Assembly (NCBI RefSeq): GCF_025263485.1
Contig: NZ_CP079863.1
Location: forward strand, 2,294,001-2,358,000
DNA length: 64,000 nt
Origin: Mycobacterium sp. SMC-2
Lineage (GTDB): Bacteria; Actinomycetota; Actinomycetes; Mycobacteriales; Mycobacteriaceae
Direction: 5' to 3'
Shown here in pieces: positions 46,249 to 53,906 of this stretch. The number at the start of each line of letters is the position of its first letter. Positions within the stretch are counted from its first letter, which is position 1. Position numbers and translations under genes: made by a program. The notes below the pieces were generated by a model, which saw nothing but the letters and a program-made list of their open reading frames with translations, made no database searches and was not told where the DNA came from.

Positions 46249-46970
46249 AGCGGCGCGTCCGCCAGGAAGGTGTGCACGATGTTGGCCTCCCACCCGGGCA
46301 TCGTTTCGCTGTGCACGGCGGTGAAACCCGCATCGACCAGGCGGGCCCGGAATCGGGCCGCGCCGTCGAAGTCCAGCACGCTGCGCCACAGGTAGCGGTA
46401 CAGCGCCGTATCGCGGGTGCGCCACCATCCGGCGGGAATGATGATGCCCCAGCACACGGCGTGCCAGATGCAAGTGGCGGCGCGGGAGTCGCGCACCGAG
46501 TATTCGTGCACCGCCAGGGTGGCGCCGGGCCGCAGCATCATCCGAAGTTTCCGCAATTGCCCGTCAGGGTCGGCGAGGTTGCGGATCAGGTAGGCGGCCA
46601 GGATGCCGTCGAACGGTCCTGTGACGCCGTGCTCCGCGAGTTGCTCGACGGCACTGTGCACGAACCGCACCGATGGGGGCCAGTCCTTGGCGGCCGCGGC
46701 CTCGAGCATGCCTCGCGACGCGTCGACCGCAACGATGTCGGCCTCCGGGGCGACGGCCAGCAGCGCGGCCGTCGACGCGCCGGTGCCGCAACCCGCATCG
46801 AGCAGCCGTAAGCCCTTGCCGTTATTGGTGATTCGCATGCGACGTGCGGAGAGCAGCAGCTGCTGGTGGTAGCCGGGGCTGGCGCCCACCAGCCGGTCGT
46901 ATGCCATCGCCCCAGCGTCGAAGGCGGCTGACAACTGGCCGGGTGTGGGGCGGGCTTCACCGACGCGCAC
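46245..46970 (-). CDS. crtT: CrtT-like SAM methyltransferase
   Basis: A class I methyltransferase (241 aa) with motif I LLDAGCGTGAST (about residues 56-67), AVDASRGML and LRPGATLAVHEYSV. It resembles ubiquinone/menaquinone-type C-methyltransferases. CrtT occurs with crtU and crtY in actinomycete carotenoid clusters; its exact role is unsettled. GTG start, overlapping crtYd by 14 bp. Confidence 0.78.
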   Translation of the reverse strand: MRVGEARPTPGQLSAAFDAGAMAYDRLVGASPGYHQQLLLSARRMRITNNGKGLRLLDAGCGTGASTAALLAVAPEADIVAVDASRGMLEAAAAKDWPPSVRFVHSAVEQLAEHGVTGPFDGILAAYLIRNLADPDGQLRKLRMMLRPGATLAVHEYSVRDSRAATCIWHAVCWGIIIPAGWWRTRDTALYRYLWRSVLDFDGAARFRARLVDAGFTAVHSETMPGWEANIVHTFLADAPL

Positions 46971-47268
46971 GTTGGCGTTCCCATCCCAGCAGTACCGCGG
47001 TGGCCAGGGCGAACCCGAACAAGAAATCCTCGACCGGGATGTCGAAAGGGAAGCGCACGCCGGTGATCTGGCGGGGGTCGTAGCTGACGATGGGGGAGCT
47101 GAGCTTGGTGAGCCAGCCGTCGACCGGGATCTGGAACCCCAGAACGATCAGCATCGACAGCCAGTAGGCCGGTCGCCGGAAGAGTCCGGTGCGCAGGACC
47201 GCCAATTCCAGCGCGCAGACGGTGAATACCGCCGCCACCGCCGGCACCGTATACCCGAGGCCGATCAT
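46957..47268 (-). CDS. crtYd: lycopene beta-cyclase subunit CrtYd
   Basis: The 103-aa, three-helix membrane protein has the cyclase motif FPFDIPVEDFLFGF (about residues 72-85), the PxE(D/E) pattern of heterodimeric actinobacterial lycopene cyclases. It works with CrtYc, encoded directly upstream with a 4-bp overlap. Confidence 0.88.
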   Translation of the reverse strand: MIGLGYTVPAVAAVFTVCALELAVLRTGLFRRPAYWLSMLIVLGFQIPVDGWLTKLSSPIVSYDPRQITGVRFPFDIPVEDFLFGFALATAVLLGWERQRARR

Positions 47269-47588
47269 CGGCGCTTGACCCGTTCTAGGATGGTGCTCAC
47301 GGCGTTGTAGGTGAGCAGCGCGCATATCGGAATGACGACGAAAAACAGCACCTCTTCGATCGGCACCCCGAACGGGATGCTCATGCCGGTGATGTAGGCG
47401 CCGTTGTAGGTCCACGCGTGGGCGGCGATGGCGATCTCATCCCAGAGCAGGAATACGGCGGCCACCGGGAAGACCGACTTCGCAAGCCGCCGCCATTGCC
47501 GGTAGACGCCCGGACCGAACATCTCCAGGGGCGCGGTGATCGCCAGGCATGCGGCCAGGACCAAGAGATATTGCCAACGGTCGGTCAT
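47265..47588 (-). CDS. crtYc: lycopene beta-cyclase subunit CrtYc
   Basis: The 107-aa, three-helix membrane protein has IPFGVPIEEVLFFVVIPICALLTYNAV (PxEE motif) and a FLLWDEIAI segment on helix two. With CrtYd it closes both lycopene ends into beta rings. It overlaps crtB and crtYd by ATGA. Confidence 0.88.
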   Translation of the reverse strand: MTDRWQYLLVLAACLAITAPLEMFGPGVYRQWRRLAKSVFPVAAVFLLWDEIAIAAHAWTYNGAYITGMSIPFGVPIEEVLFFVVIPICALLTYNAVSTILERVKRR

Positions 47589-48541
47589 GCAGCCCCCGGG
47601 GAATCGAAAGCTCCGCGCGAAGTGTTGCGCGCCCGCCACGACCGTATCAGCCCGATGCCGGCGACCTGCAGTCGTCGAGCTCGGCCGACGGTGGCCCGGT
47701 GACTGAACACCGCGAAGTCGCTGGCTTCGATGCGGTCCAGGATTTCCGAATACAGCGCCGCCGCGGTTGCCACACACGGCCGCGAGCGCGGACTGAGCAT
47801 TGCGATGCCGGTGGCGGCGAAACGGTAAGTCTCCCGGGTGATCTCGTGCTGGGCGGCCAGCGCTGCGCGCACCCTCGGCTCGGTGCGGCGGTGCCGGTGA
47901 CACCAGATCAGCAGCTCGCGATCGACGCCGTGGGCGGCGAGTTCGTCGGCCGGCAGGTAGACCCGTTGCCGCAACAGGTCCTCGTCGACGTCGCGCAGGA
48001 AATTGGTGAGCTGAAACGCCCTGCCCAGCGCCGCCGCGTAGGGTGCGGCCTCCTCGACCGGCACCACGGTTCCCAGCACCGGAAGCACCTGCAGGCCAAT
48101 GGCTTCGGCGGAGCCGCGCATGTAGAGGTTGAGCGCTTTGCGGTCGGGATAGTCGGTGACCGTGAGATCCATCCGCATCGAGGCCAGGAAGTCGTCGAAC
48201 AACTCGGTGGCGATCCGGTACCGGCGCGCGGTGTGGGTGACCGCGGCGAGCACGGGATCGTCGAGGTGGTCTCCGCCGGCGAAGAACCGGTCGGCCAACT
48301 GCTGCAGCCTCATGCCGCGAATGTCGGTGCTGAGCCGCGTGTCCAGGTCGTCGAGGATGTCGTCGGCGTAGCGCGCGAAACCGTAGAGGGCGTGCACCGC
48401 GGGCCGTTGGTCGGGCGCCAGCAGCCGGGTGGCCAGGAAGAAGGTGCGACCGTGCGCAGCGTTGAGTTCGCGGCAGCGCCGATACCCCTCGCGCAGGCGC
48501 GGATCGTCGATTCCGGCCGCATCCAACTCGCTGCGGATCAT
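47585..48541 (-). CDS. crtB: phytoene synthase
   Basis: The 318-aa trans-prenyltransferase condenses two geranylgeranyl diphosphates to phytoene. Asp-rich motifs are DDILDD (residues 60-65) and RDVDED (183-188), with YMRGSAEAIG and QLTNFLRD. Start codon at 48541, one base from the crtI stop. Confidence 0.93.
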   Translation of the reverse strand: MIRSELDAAGIDDPRLREGYRRCRELNAAHGRTFFLATRLLAPDQRPAVHALYGFARYADDILDDLDTRLSTDIRGMRLQQLADRFFAGGDHLDDPVLAAVTHTARRYRIATELFDDFLASMRMDLTVTDYPDRKALNLYMRGSAEAIGLQVLPVLGTVVPVEEAAPYAAALGRAFQLTNFLRDVDEDLLRQRVYLPADELAAHGVDRELLIWCHRHRRTEPRVRAALAAQHEITRETYRFAATGIAMLSPRSRPCVATAAALYSEILDRIEASDFAVFSHRATVGRARRLQVAGIGLIRSWRARNTSRGAFDSPGAA

Positions 48542-48542
48542 G

Positions 48543-50069
48543 TCAGCCCGCCCTCACGTCGTGGTGCGTCGCCACCCGGCCGGCTCGGCCGGAACCTGGG
48601 CCGGTGACGCGGTCCGCGGCGAGCCGGCCGGAGATCAGCGTGGTGGGGACACCGACGCCGGGCACCGTTGACGACCCGGCGAGCACCGCGTTTTCGACGC
48701 CGCGCACCAGGTTGGCCGGCCGGAACGGCCCCGTCTGCGCAAAGGTGTGGGCCAGCGCGAAGGGGCTGCCCGCGGCCATGCCCTGGCGCGCCCAGTCGGC
48801 GGGCGTGACGACGTCCAAGACCGTTGCGTCGTCGGACAACCCGGGCAGCAGCCGCGCCGCGACGTCGTCGATGAGATCGTGGACGTACAGATCGCCGACA
48901 CTGCCCCAGTCGACGCTCCCGCGATCCAGGTTCGGCGCCGGGGCGAGCACGTACAGCAGGTCGTGCCCGTCAGGGGCGAGCGTCGGGTCGCTCGCCGTGG
49001 GCCGGGTGATAAGCAGGGACGGATCCCGCATCAGTCGTCCGTCGCGGATGATGTCGGTGAACGTCTGATCCCAGGACTCACCGAACAAGATCGTGTGATG
49101 GGCCGCGTCGGACGGGATGCGGCGACATCCCAGGTGAGCCACGACCGCCGATGGCGCCGGCCGCAGTCGCACGGGCCGGCGCGGTGTGCGGCCCAACAAG
49201 TCATAGGTCTGCGGCAGCTCGGTGGTCAGCACCACAGCGTCGCAGGCGATGGGGTCCAGGTGGTCCGTTCGCACGGCGCTCACCCGTGCCCCGACGCGGT
49301 CGAGCCCGGTAACCGTGGCGTTGTAACGGAATTCGACCCCGGCGTCGACGGCCGCCGCGGCCAGCGCGTCGGGCAGCGCGCGAACGCCGCCGCGCGGAAA
49401 GAACACGCCCGCGACGGTGTCCATGTAGGCGATGACGGCGTAGACGGCCAGCGCGTTCCGCGGCGGCACGCCGGCGTACAGCGACTGGAACGTGAACACC
49501 CGCTGCAGCCGGGGGTCGCTGATGTGGCGCTTGACCACGCGATCCCACTTGCGGAATCCGCCGATCGCGACGAGTCGCGCCAGTTGCGGGGTGAGCAACG
49601 ACAACGGGGAATCGAAATTGGCGGCGATGAACCCGTCGAACTCGATCCGGTACAAGCGTTTCAGCCACTCGCGCAGCCGCCGGTAGCCCGCCGCCTGCCC
49701 GGAGCCGGCGAACTCTTCGATGGCGGTTGTCATCCGGTCCGGATCGGTATGCACGTCGAGCGCGCTGCCGTCGGCGAACACCGCCCGGTAGGCCGGGTCA
49801 AGCGGCAGCAGCTCCAGCCGGCCCGACCGGCTCTGGCCCGCGGCTGCGAAAGTCTCGTCGATGATGTCCGGCATCGTCAGCACCGTCGGACCGGTGTCGA
49901 TGCGGTAGCCGTCGATGTCGAGCCGGCCGGCGCGCCCGCCCGGCCAGGGTTGGCGCTCGACCACCGTGACCCTGCGCCCCCGGCCGGCCAGGTGCAGCGC
50001 CGCGGACAGGCCCGCCAGCCCGGCGCCGACCACCACCACGTGATCGCTGCGTCCTTCGATTGTCCGCAT
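48543..50069 (-). CDS. crtI: phytoene desaturase
   Basis: The 508-aa FAD enzyme has VVVVGAGLAGLSAALHLAGRG (about residues 11-31), the family GGRAGRLDIDGYRIDTGPTV segment, and a C-terminal LAGSSTVPGVGVPTTLISGRLAADRV. It introduces four double bonds to give lycopene. It starts 27 bp after crtE. Confidence 0.93.
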   Translation of the reverse strand: MRTIEGRSDHVVVVGAGLAGLSAALHLAGRGRRVTVVERQPWPGGRAGRLDIDGYRIDTGPTVLTMPDIIDETFAAAGQSRSGRLELLPLDPAYRAVFADGSALDVHTDPDRMTTAIEEFAGSGQAAGYRRLREWLKRLYRIEFDGFIAANFDSPLSLLTPQLARLVAIGGFRKWDRVVKRHISDPRLQRVFTFQSLYAGVPPRNALAVYAVIAYMDTVAGVFFPRGGVRALPDALAAAAVDAGVEFRYNATVTGLDRVGARVSAVRTDHLDPIACDAVVLTTELPQTYDLLGRTPRRPVRLRPAPSAVVAHLGCRRIPSDAAHHTILFGESWDQTFTDIIRDGRLMRDPSLLITRPTASDPTLAPDGHDLLYVLAPAPNLDRGSVDWGSVGDLYVHDLIDDVAARLLPGLSDDATVLDVVTPADWARQGMAAGSPFALAHTFAQTGPFRPANLVRGVENAVLAGSSTVPGVGVPTTLISGRLAADRVTGPGSGRAGRVATHHDVRAG

Positions 50070-50096
50070 GTCAGCATGCTCCCAAACTCATGGCAC

Positions 50097-51227
50097 TTAT
50101 TCGGCGCGATCCGTACAGGCGGCCGCCATTTCGTCCAGTGCGGCCCGCACGGGCTCGTCGATCGAGGCGTCGCCAAGGTGCTCGCGCGCCGAGGCGACCC
50201 GGTCGCTGATCATCCGCTCGATCATCTCGACGGCCCCGGTCTCGACGATCAACGCTTTCCACCGGTCGAGCGCACCGTCGTCGAGGGCATGGCCGTTCAT
50301 CAGTTTGGTCAATTCGGCGCGGGCCGGCGGATCGGCCAGCTGGTGAGCGGCCACCACGACGCTGGTTGCCTTGCGTTCCAGCAGATCTCGGGAAGACGGC
50401 TTGCCGGTGATCGCCGGCGAGCCGAAGACACCGAGCACGTCGTCGCGAAGCTGGAAGGCTTCCCCGAGGGCGGCCCCGTAGCGGCCGAGCCGGGCCAGTG
50501 TCGCATCGTCGCAATCGGACATCGCCGCGCCGATTTCCAACGGGCGCCGCACCGTGTAATTGCCCGACTTGCGTCGCGCCACGTCCAGCACGGCCTCGAG
50601 CGTTGGCATGTGCCGGGCATCGCTGATCAGGTCCGCGAACTGACCCACCGCCAGCTCGATGCGCATCGTGTCGTAGCGGGGCCACGCCTGCCGCAAGTAC
50701 CGGGCTTCGACACCGCTCTCGCGCAGCATCTGCTCGGACCAGATCAGGCACAGGTCACCCAGCAGGATTGCGGCCGATTCACCGAACCGCCGTGACGAGC
50801 CGGATAGCCCACGGTCCCGGTGCCATTGGGCGAATTGAAGGTGTGCCGACGGGCGCCCGCGCCGCTCGGTCGAACCGTCGATGACATCGTCTTGCAGCAG
50901 CGCGAATACGTGCAGCAACTCGAAACTGGCCGCCGCCCGCAAAGCCGCCCCGCTGGGCGCGGCACCGCAGAGCCAGCCCAGGTAGACGAAGGTCGACCGC
51001 AGGCACTTGCCGCCGGAGGCGAACGCCATCAGGATGTCGCCGGCGGCGTCGATGCGGGCGCCTTCCAACTCGCCGCGGCGCGGCTCGATGAAAGCCGCGA
51101 GGTGGGCGAGGACGGCTTGCCGCACGCCGGAGCGCCACTGGTTGAAGGGGGCGGTGCCTGGTGATGGGGCCGCGCGTGCCGGCGACTCGGTGGCGGGTGT
51201 CAATGACACAGCACCCATCTTGGCCAC
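50097..51227 (-). CDS. crtE: geranylgeranyl diphosphate synthase
   Basis: The 376-aa all-trans polyprenyl synthase has FARM LLQDDVIDGS (DDxxD at residues 113-117), GGKCLR for IPP binding and a second Asp region LRDDVLGVFG. It makes the C20 precursor and opens the crt operon. The GTG at 51227 follows a strong AGGAGGGAG site; an ATG three codons on is possible. Upstream are a SigF-like promoter and the second 29-bp palindrome. Confidence 0.92.
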   Translation of the reverse strand: MAKMGAVSLTPATESPARAAPSPGTAPFNQWRSGVRQAVLAHLAAFIEPRRGELEGARIDAAGDILMAFASGGKCLRSTFVYLGWLCGAAPSGAALRAAASFELLHVFALLQDDVIDGSTERRGRPSAHLQFAQWHRDRGLSGSSRRFGESAAILLGDLCLIWSEQMLRESGVEARYLRQAWPRYDTMRIELAVGQFADLISDARHMPTLEAVLDVARRKSGNYTVRRPLEIGAAMSDCDDATLARLGRYGAALGEAFQLRDDVLGVFGSPAITGKPSSRDLLERKATSVVVAAHQLADPPARAELTKLMNGHALDDGALDRWKALIVETGAVEMIERMISDRVASAREHLGDASIDEPVRAALDEMAAACTDRAE

Positions 51228-51251
51228 GCGCTCCCTCCTGGACGGCTTGGC

Positions 51252-51277
51252 ATTCCCAGGTTAGAACGGCTCAAAAC
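51252..51277 (-). promoter_or_regulatory. SigF-like promoter of the crt operon
   Basis: On the minus strand GTTT (51277-51274), 16 bases, then GGGAAT (51257-51252): one mismatch from the SigF -10 GGGTAT. It lies 24 bp before the crtE start. SigF is known to control carotenoid genes in M. smegmatis. Confidence 0.4.
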
Positions 51278-51376
51278 ATGTGCGGTCATAACCGCCGCTC
51301 GCGTACCGGCGACGCCGCCACCCTGGGAGCCCGTTCCGATCGGCCCCCTCAACCCTCGGCGGATCCAGCCATCCTA

Positions 51377-51405
51377 TTCAATAACTTAAAGATTAACTTA
51401 CTGAA
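51377..51405. promoter_or_regulatory. 29-bp carotenoid-regulon palindrome, copy B
   Basis: The halves are TTCAAT-N3-TTAAA and ATTAA-N3-ACTGAA with the same spacing as copy A at 39165. All 22 fixed positions are identical and only spacer bases differ. It lies 150 bp upstream of crtE and 134 bp upstream of the rightward gene. Confidence 0.7.
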
Positions 51406-51538
51406 GGTCATCGCGCGGCGCCAGACCCGGCCAATAGGCGCCGCGATGCGCTGGGTGGGCGCCCGCGACCGGCAAAGCCGCCACACCGGTCGACCGGCCG
51501 ACCGAGTGAGGAGCTATGGCGGGTTTCCCGCGGCGGGA

Positions 51539-52234
51539 ATGGGGAACCCGCCGGCGGTGAGCGTTTCCGATCTGGTCGCGTTGCCCTTCCAGTGGGGCTC
51601 CGCCATCCGGGGCAAGCGGTTGTTTCATCCGGTCGGGGTGCTCGCGGAAGGCTTCATCGAACGCGTCGCCCCCGCGGGCGAGGGCCTGCCCATTTCGTCG
51701 TCAGACATCGTCGCCCGGGTATCGAAGGCCAGCGGCACACCGGGGGCCTTGCCCGACTTCATCGGCCTGGCCTTTCGGGTGACACCGTCGCACGGGACAG
51801 GGCCATGGGACATCCTGGTCGTCTCCTCCGGTTCGGGGATGCTGTCCCGGGCGCTGGCGCTGCGGCCGGCCATCTCGTGGAGCGGTCAGACGCTGACCAC
51901 CCTGATGCCGCTGCACTATCGGGGAGACAATTGGTGGCTCAGGGCCCGGATCATCAGCGACATCGACGGCCCCGGCCTTTCGCTGGACGGTGTCCGCAAG
52001 CGGCTCGAGCACGACACGATCCAGGTGTCGCTCGACCAGGCCTGTGGCAGAGGCGATTTCACGCCGTTGGGCCGGCTCACGCTGACCCGCGCCATCGATC
52101 CCGAACGGGCACGGGACGTGGCGTTCGATCCCGTCGTCAACACCGCCCCCGGCCTGAGCCTGCACCCGCGGTGGCTCGCCGATCTGCGCGCGCGGGCCTA
52201 TCGGCGGAGCCGTCACGGCAGAGACGCGGACTAG
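51539..52234 (+). CDS. mycobacterial 'phosphodiesterase'-type protein, function unclear
   Basis: The 231-aa soluble protein has VSDLVALPFQWGSAIRGKRLFHP, a VARVSKASGTPGALPDFIGLAFRV stretch and WDILVVSSGSGM. Relatives in mycobacteria are often labelled phosphodiesterase, but I see no HD, DHH or metallo-hydrolase motif. The order of segments is faintly like a catalase-type barrel without the catalytic residues. The ATG at 51539 is used; GTG 51557 and ATG 51446 are alternatives. It is divergent from crtE and shares its operator region. A decayed epimerase gene follows after 10 bp. Confidence 0.6.
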   Translation: MGNPPAVSVSDLVALPFQWGSAIRGKRLFHPVGVLAEGFIERVAPAGEGLPISSSDIVARVSKASGTPGALPDFIGLAFRVTPSHGTGPWDILVVSSGSGMLSRALALRPAISWSGQTLTTLMPLHYRGDNWWLRARIISDIDGPGLSLDGVRKRLEHDTIQVSLDQACGRGDFTPLGRLTLTRAIDPERARDVAFDPVVNTAPGLSLHPRWLADLRARAYRRSRHGRDAD

Positions 52235-52244
52235 GAGGTCGCCG

Positions 52245-52856
52245 ATGTTTAAGCGAATCGTCATCACCGGGGCCAGCGGCAACGTGGGAACCGCGTTGCT
52301 GCGCAGGCTCGTCGACGGCGGCCACGACTACGGCATCGTCGGCGTCAGCCGCCGGCAGCCGCCGGCAGCCGCCGCGGGAAGGTGTCTACGCCCGCCCCGA
52401 CTGGCATCAACTGGACCTGGCCGAGCCGGGGGTGGAAATCCAGCTGCACAGGATCTTTCGCGGCGCCGCCTGCGTGGTCCATCTCGCGTGGGGGTTTCAC
52501 CGACCCGCAACACGCGTTACCTGGACGCGGTCGCCATCAACGGCAGTTCGGCGGTGCTGAGCGCGGCCCACAACGCCAAAGTGCCTCACCTGGTGCACCT
52601 GTCGTCGGTGGGCACCTACGCCGCCGGGCGGTACGGGGAACGGGCCGACGAGACGTGGTCGACTGCCGGGATCAGGTCGTCCGCGTACAGCAGGGCGAAA
52701 TCCGCGGTGGAGACGATGCTGGACGGCTACGAGCAACGCAATCCCGACGGCGTCGGCATCACGCGGATGAGGCCCGGCTTCATCATGCAGCGCGCCGCGG
52801 CGTCCGGCTTGGCCGCGACGCATCCGCCGGGCCGCTCACCGTCCGGGGTGCCCTGA
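52245..52856 (+). pseudogene. NAD-dependent epimerase/dehydratase remnant
   Basis: The Rossmann start MFKRIVITGASGNVGTALL is intact. A perfect 10-bp tandem duplication (GCCGCCGGCA, from about 52349) then shifts the frame. The expected sequence continues as YARPDWHQLDLAEPGVEI and VVHLAWGF in the second frame. A single-base loss near 52500 restores the first frame at NTRYLDAVAINGSSAVL. The protein then stops after about 200 aa, well short of the usual 300 or more. An actual product would have about 45 wrong residues in the middle. Confidence 0.75.
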
Positions 52857-52860
52857 CCGG

Positions 52861-53844
52861 TCACGGCAGCGTGGTGATGGTGCCGGCGGTCACCAGATCG
52901 GTGTAATAGCTTCCGCCCGGGTAGAAGTCGGGTGTGATCGTGCCCGCGAACATGTCGGCGATCCAGCCCCGTGTCAGCCCCCATACCGCGGCCACATTGT
53001 CCGGCCGCGGACGGCCACACACCAGGTTTTCGTACGCGGGCGACGATGGGCCGAGCGCGTCACCGTGGGCGCCGGTCGTGATTTTCACCCCGTGAAATGT
53101 TCGGTCCGGCATATACCGTTCGATGGCCTTGGTGCCGCGTTGGAAGAAGTTGCAGAGAAGATGCGGCGATGCCGTGGCGTAGATGGGCAGGGTGGTGCCT
53201 GCCAGGCCCGACAGCGCGTCGTCGGTATTGGAACCGATGAACGACTTCACGCCGTCCTCGCTGACGATGCCGCGCAGTTGGGTGAAGGTGGCGGGGTAGG
53301 CGCGATGCAGGCGCTCGGCGACGTATTCGACGGCCTCCGCCCCCGCCGAATGCCCCACGAAAACCAACTTGTCGGGTAACGGCGTGGCGGGCCGGCCGGC
53401 GCTCTCAGCCGCCATCGCGAAGGACGTCGCCAACGCGCCATTCGGATCGTCTTTATGGGCGAAGACATCGGCGATGTTGGCCAGGAAGCCGGTGTTGTCA
53501 ATCAGGTGCTCCACGGTGCAGCCGAACCGGCTGAGGGTGGGCAGCGTGGTGGCCAGCACCAGGTAACCACTGTCGGCGACCTCGGCGGCAAAGTCGGACC
53601 ACACCTTCTTGCCTTCCACGAAGCCGTGCTGCAACCACACCAATCCCAGCGGCGGCGTGTTCGGGAAATACCATGTCGTCGGTACCGACTGGGTCTCGCT
53701 TGCGCAAGCGACGTCGGTGGTGCTGTCACCTTCGGTGGACTCGGCTCGGGCTTGCGGCGGGGCGAGCACCACCGCGGCCACCGCTACGATGCCCATCACG
53801 GCCGCGCCGGTCCGACGGGCACGCCGGACCAGCGCGGAGATCAT
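52861..53844 (-). CDS. secreted alpha/beta hydrolase (lipase-like)
   Basis: The 327-aa protein has a signal peptide (residues 1-34, RRARR then a hydrophobic core to ARA). The oxyanion strand WLQHGFVEGKKVW, nucleophile elbow GHSAG and a late His in TGAHGD give a plausible catalytic triad. It probably cleaves an ester outside the membrane; the substrate is unknown. Direct half-copies of the carotenoid palindrome overlap its start. Confidence 0.8.
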   Translation of the reverse strand: MISALVRRARRTGAAVMGIVAVAAVVLAPPQARAESTEGDSTTDVACASETQSVPTTWYFPNTPPLGLVWLQHGFVEGKKVWSDFAAEVADSGYLVLATTLPTLSRFGCTVEHLIDNTGFLANIADVFAHKDDPNGALATSFAMAAESAGRPATPLPDKLVFVGHSAGAEAVEYVAERLHRAYPATFTQLRGIVSEDGVKSFIGSNTDDALSGLAGTTLPIYATASPHLLCNFFQRGTKAIERYMPDRTFHGVKITTGAHGDALGPSSPAYENLVCGRPRPDNVAAVWGLTRGWIADMFAGTITPDFYPGGSYYTDLVTAGTITTLP

Positions 53845-53872
53845 TAAGAGATTGAATCATTAAGCCAGTTAA
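53843..53872. promoter_or_regulatory. two direct half-sites resembling the 29-bp palindrome
   Basis: ATTAA-GAG-ATTGAA (53843-53856) and ATTAA-GCC-AGTTAA (53859-53872) match the ATTAA-N3-ACTGAA half with one and two mismatches. They overlap and precede the hydrolase ATG. They are arranged as direct rather than inverted repeats. Confidence 0.3.
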
Positions 53873-53906
53873 ATGGGTCGCGATCGGGCCCAAATGCGGA
53901 GATCCT

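Larger units (their letters stand above)
51228..51538. other. divergent promoter region crtE / PDE-like gene
   Basis: About 310 bp with no convincing gene. It contains the crtE ribosome site and SigF-like promoter, a GC-rich middle, and the AT-rich 29-bp palindrome at 51377. The frame of the rightward gene stays open through it, but that part is not protein-like. Confidence 0.6.
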
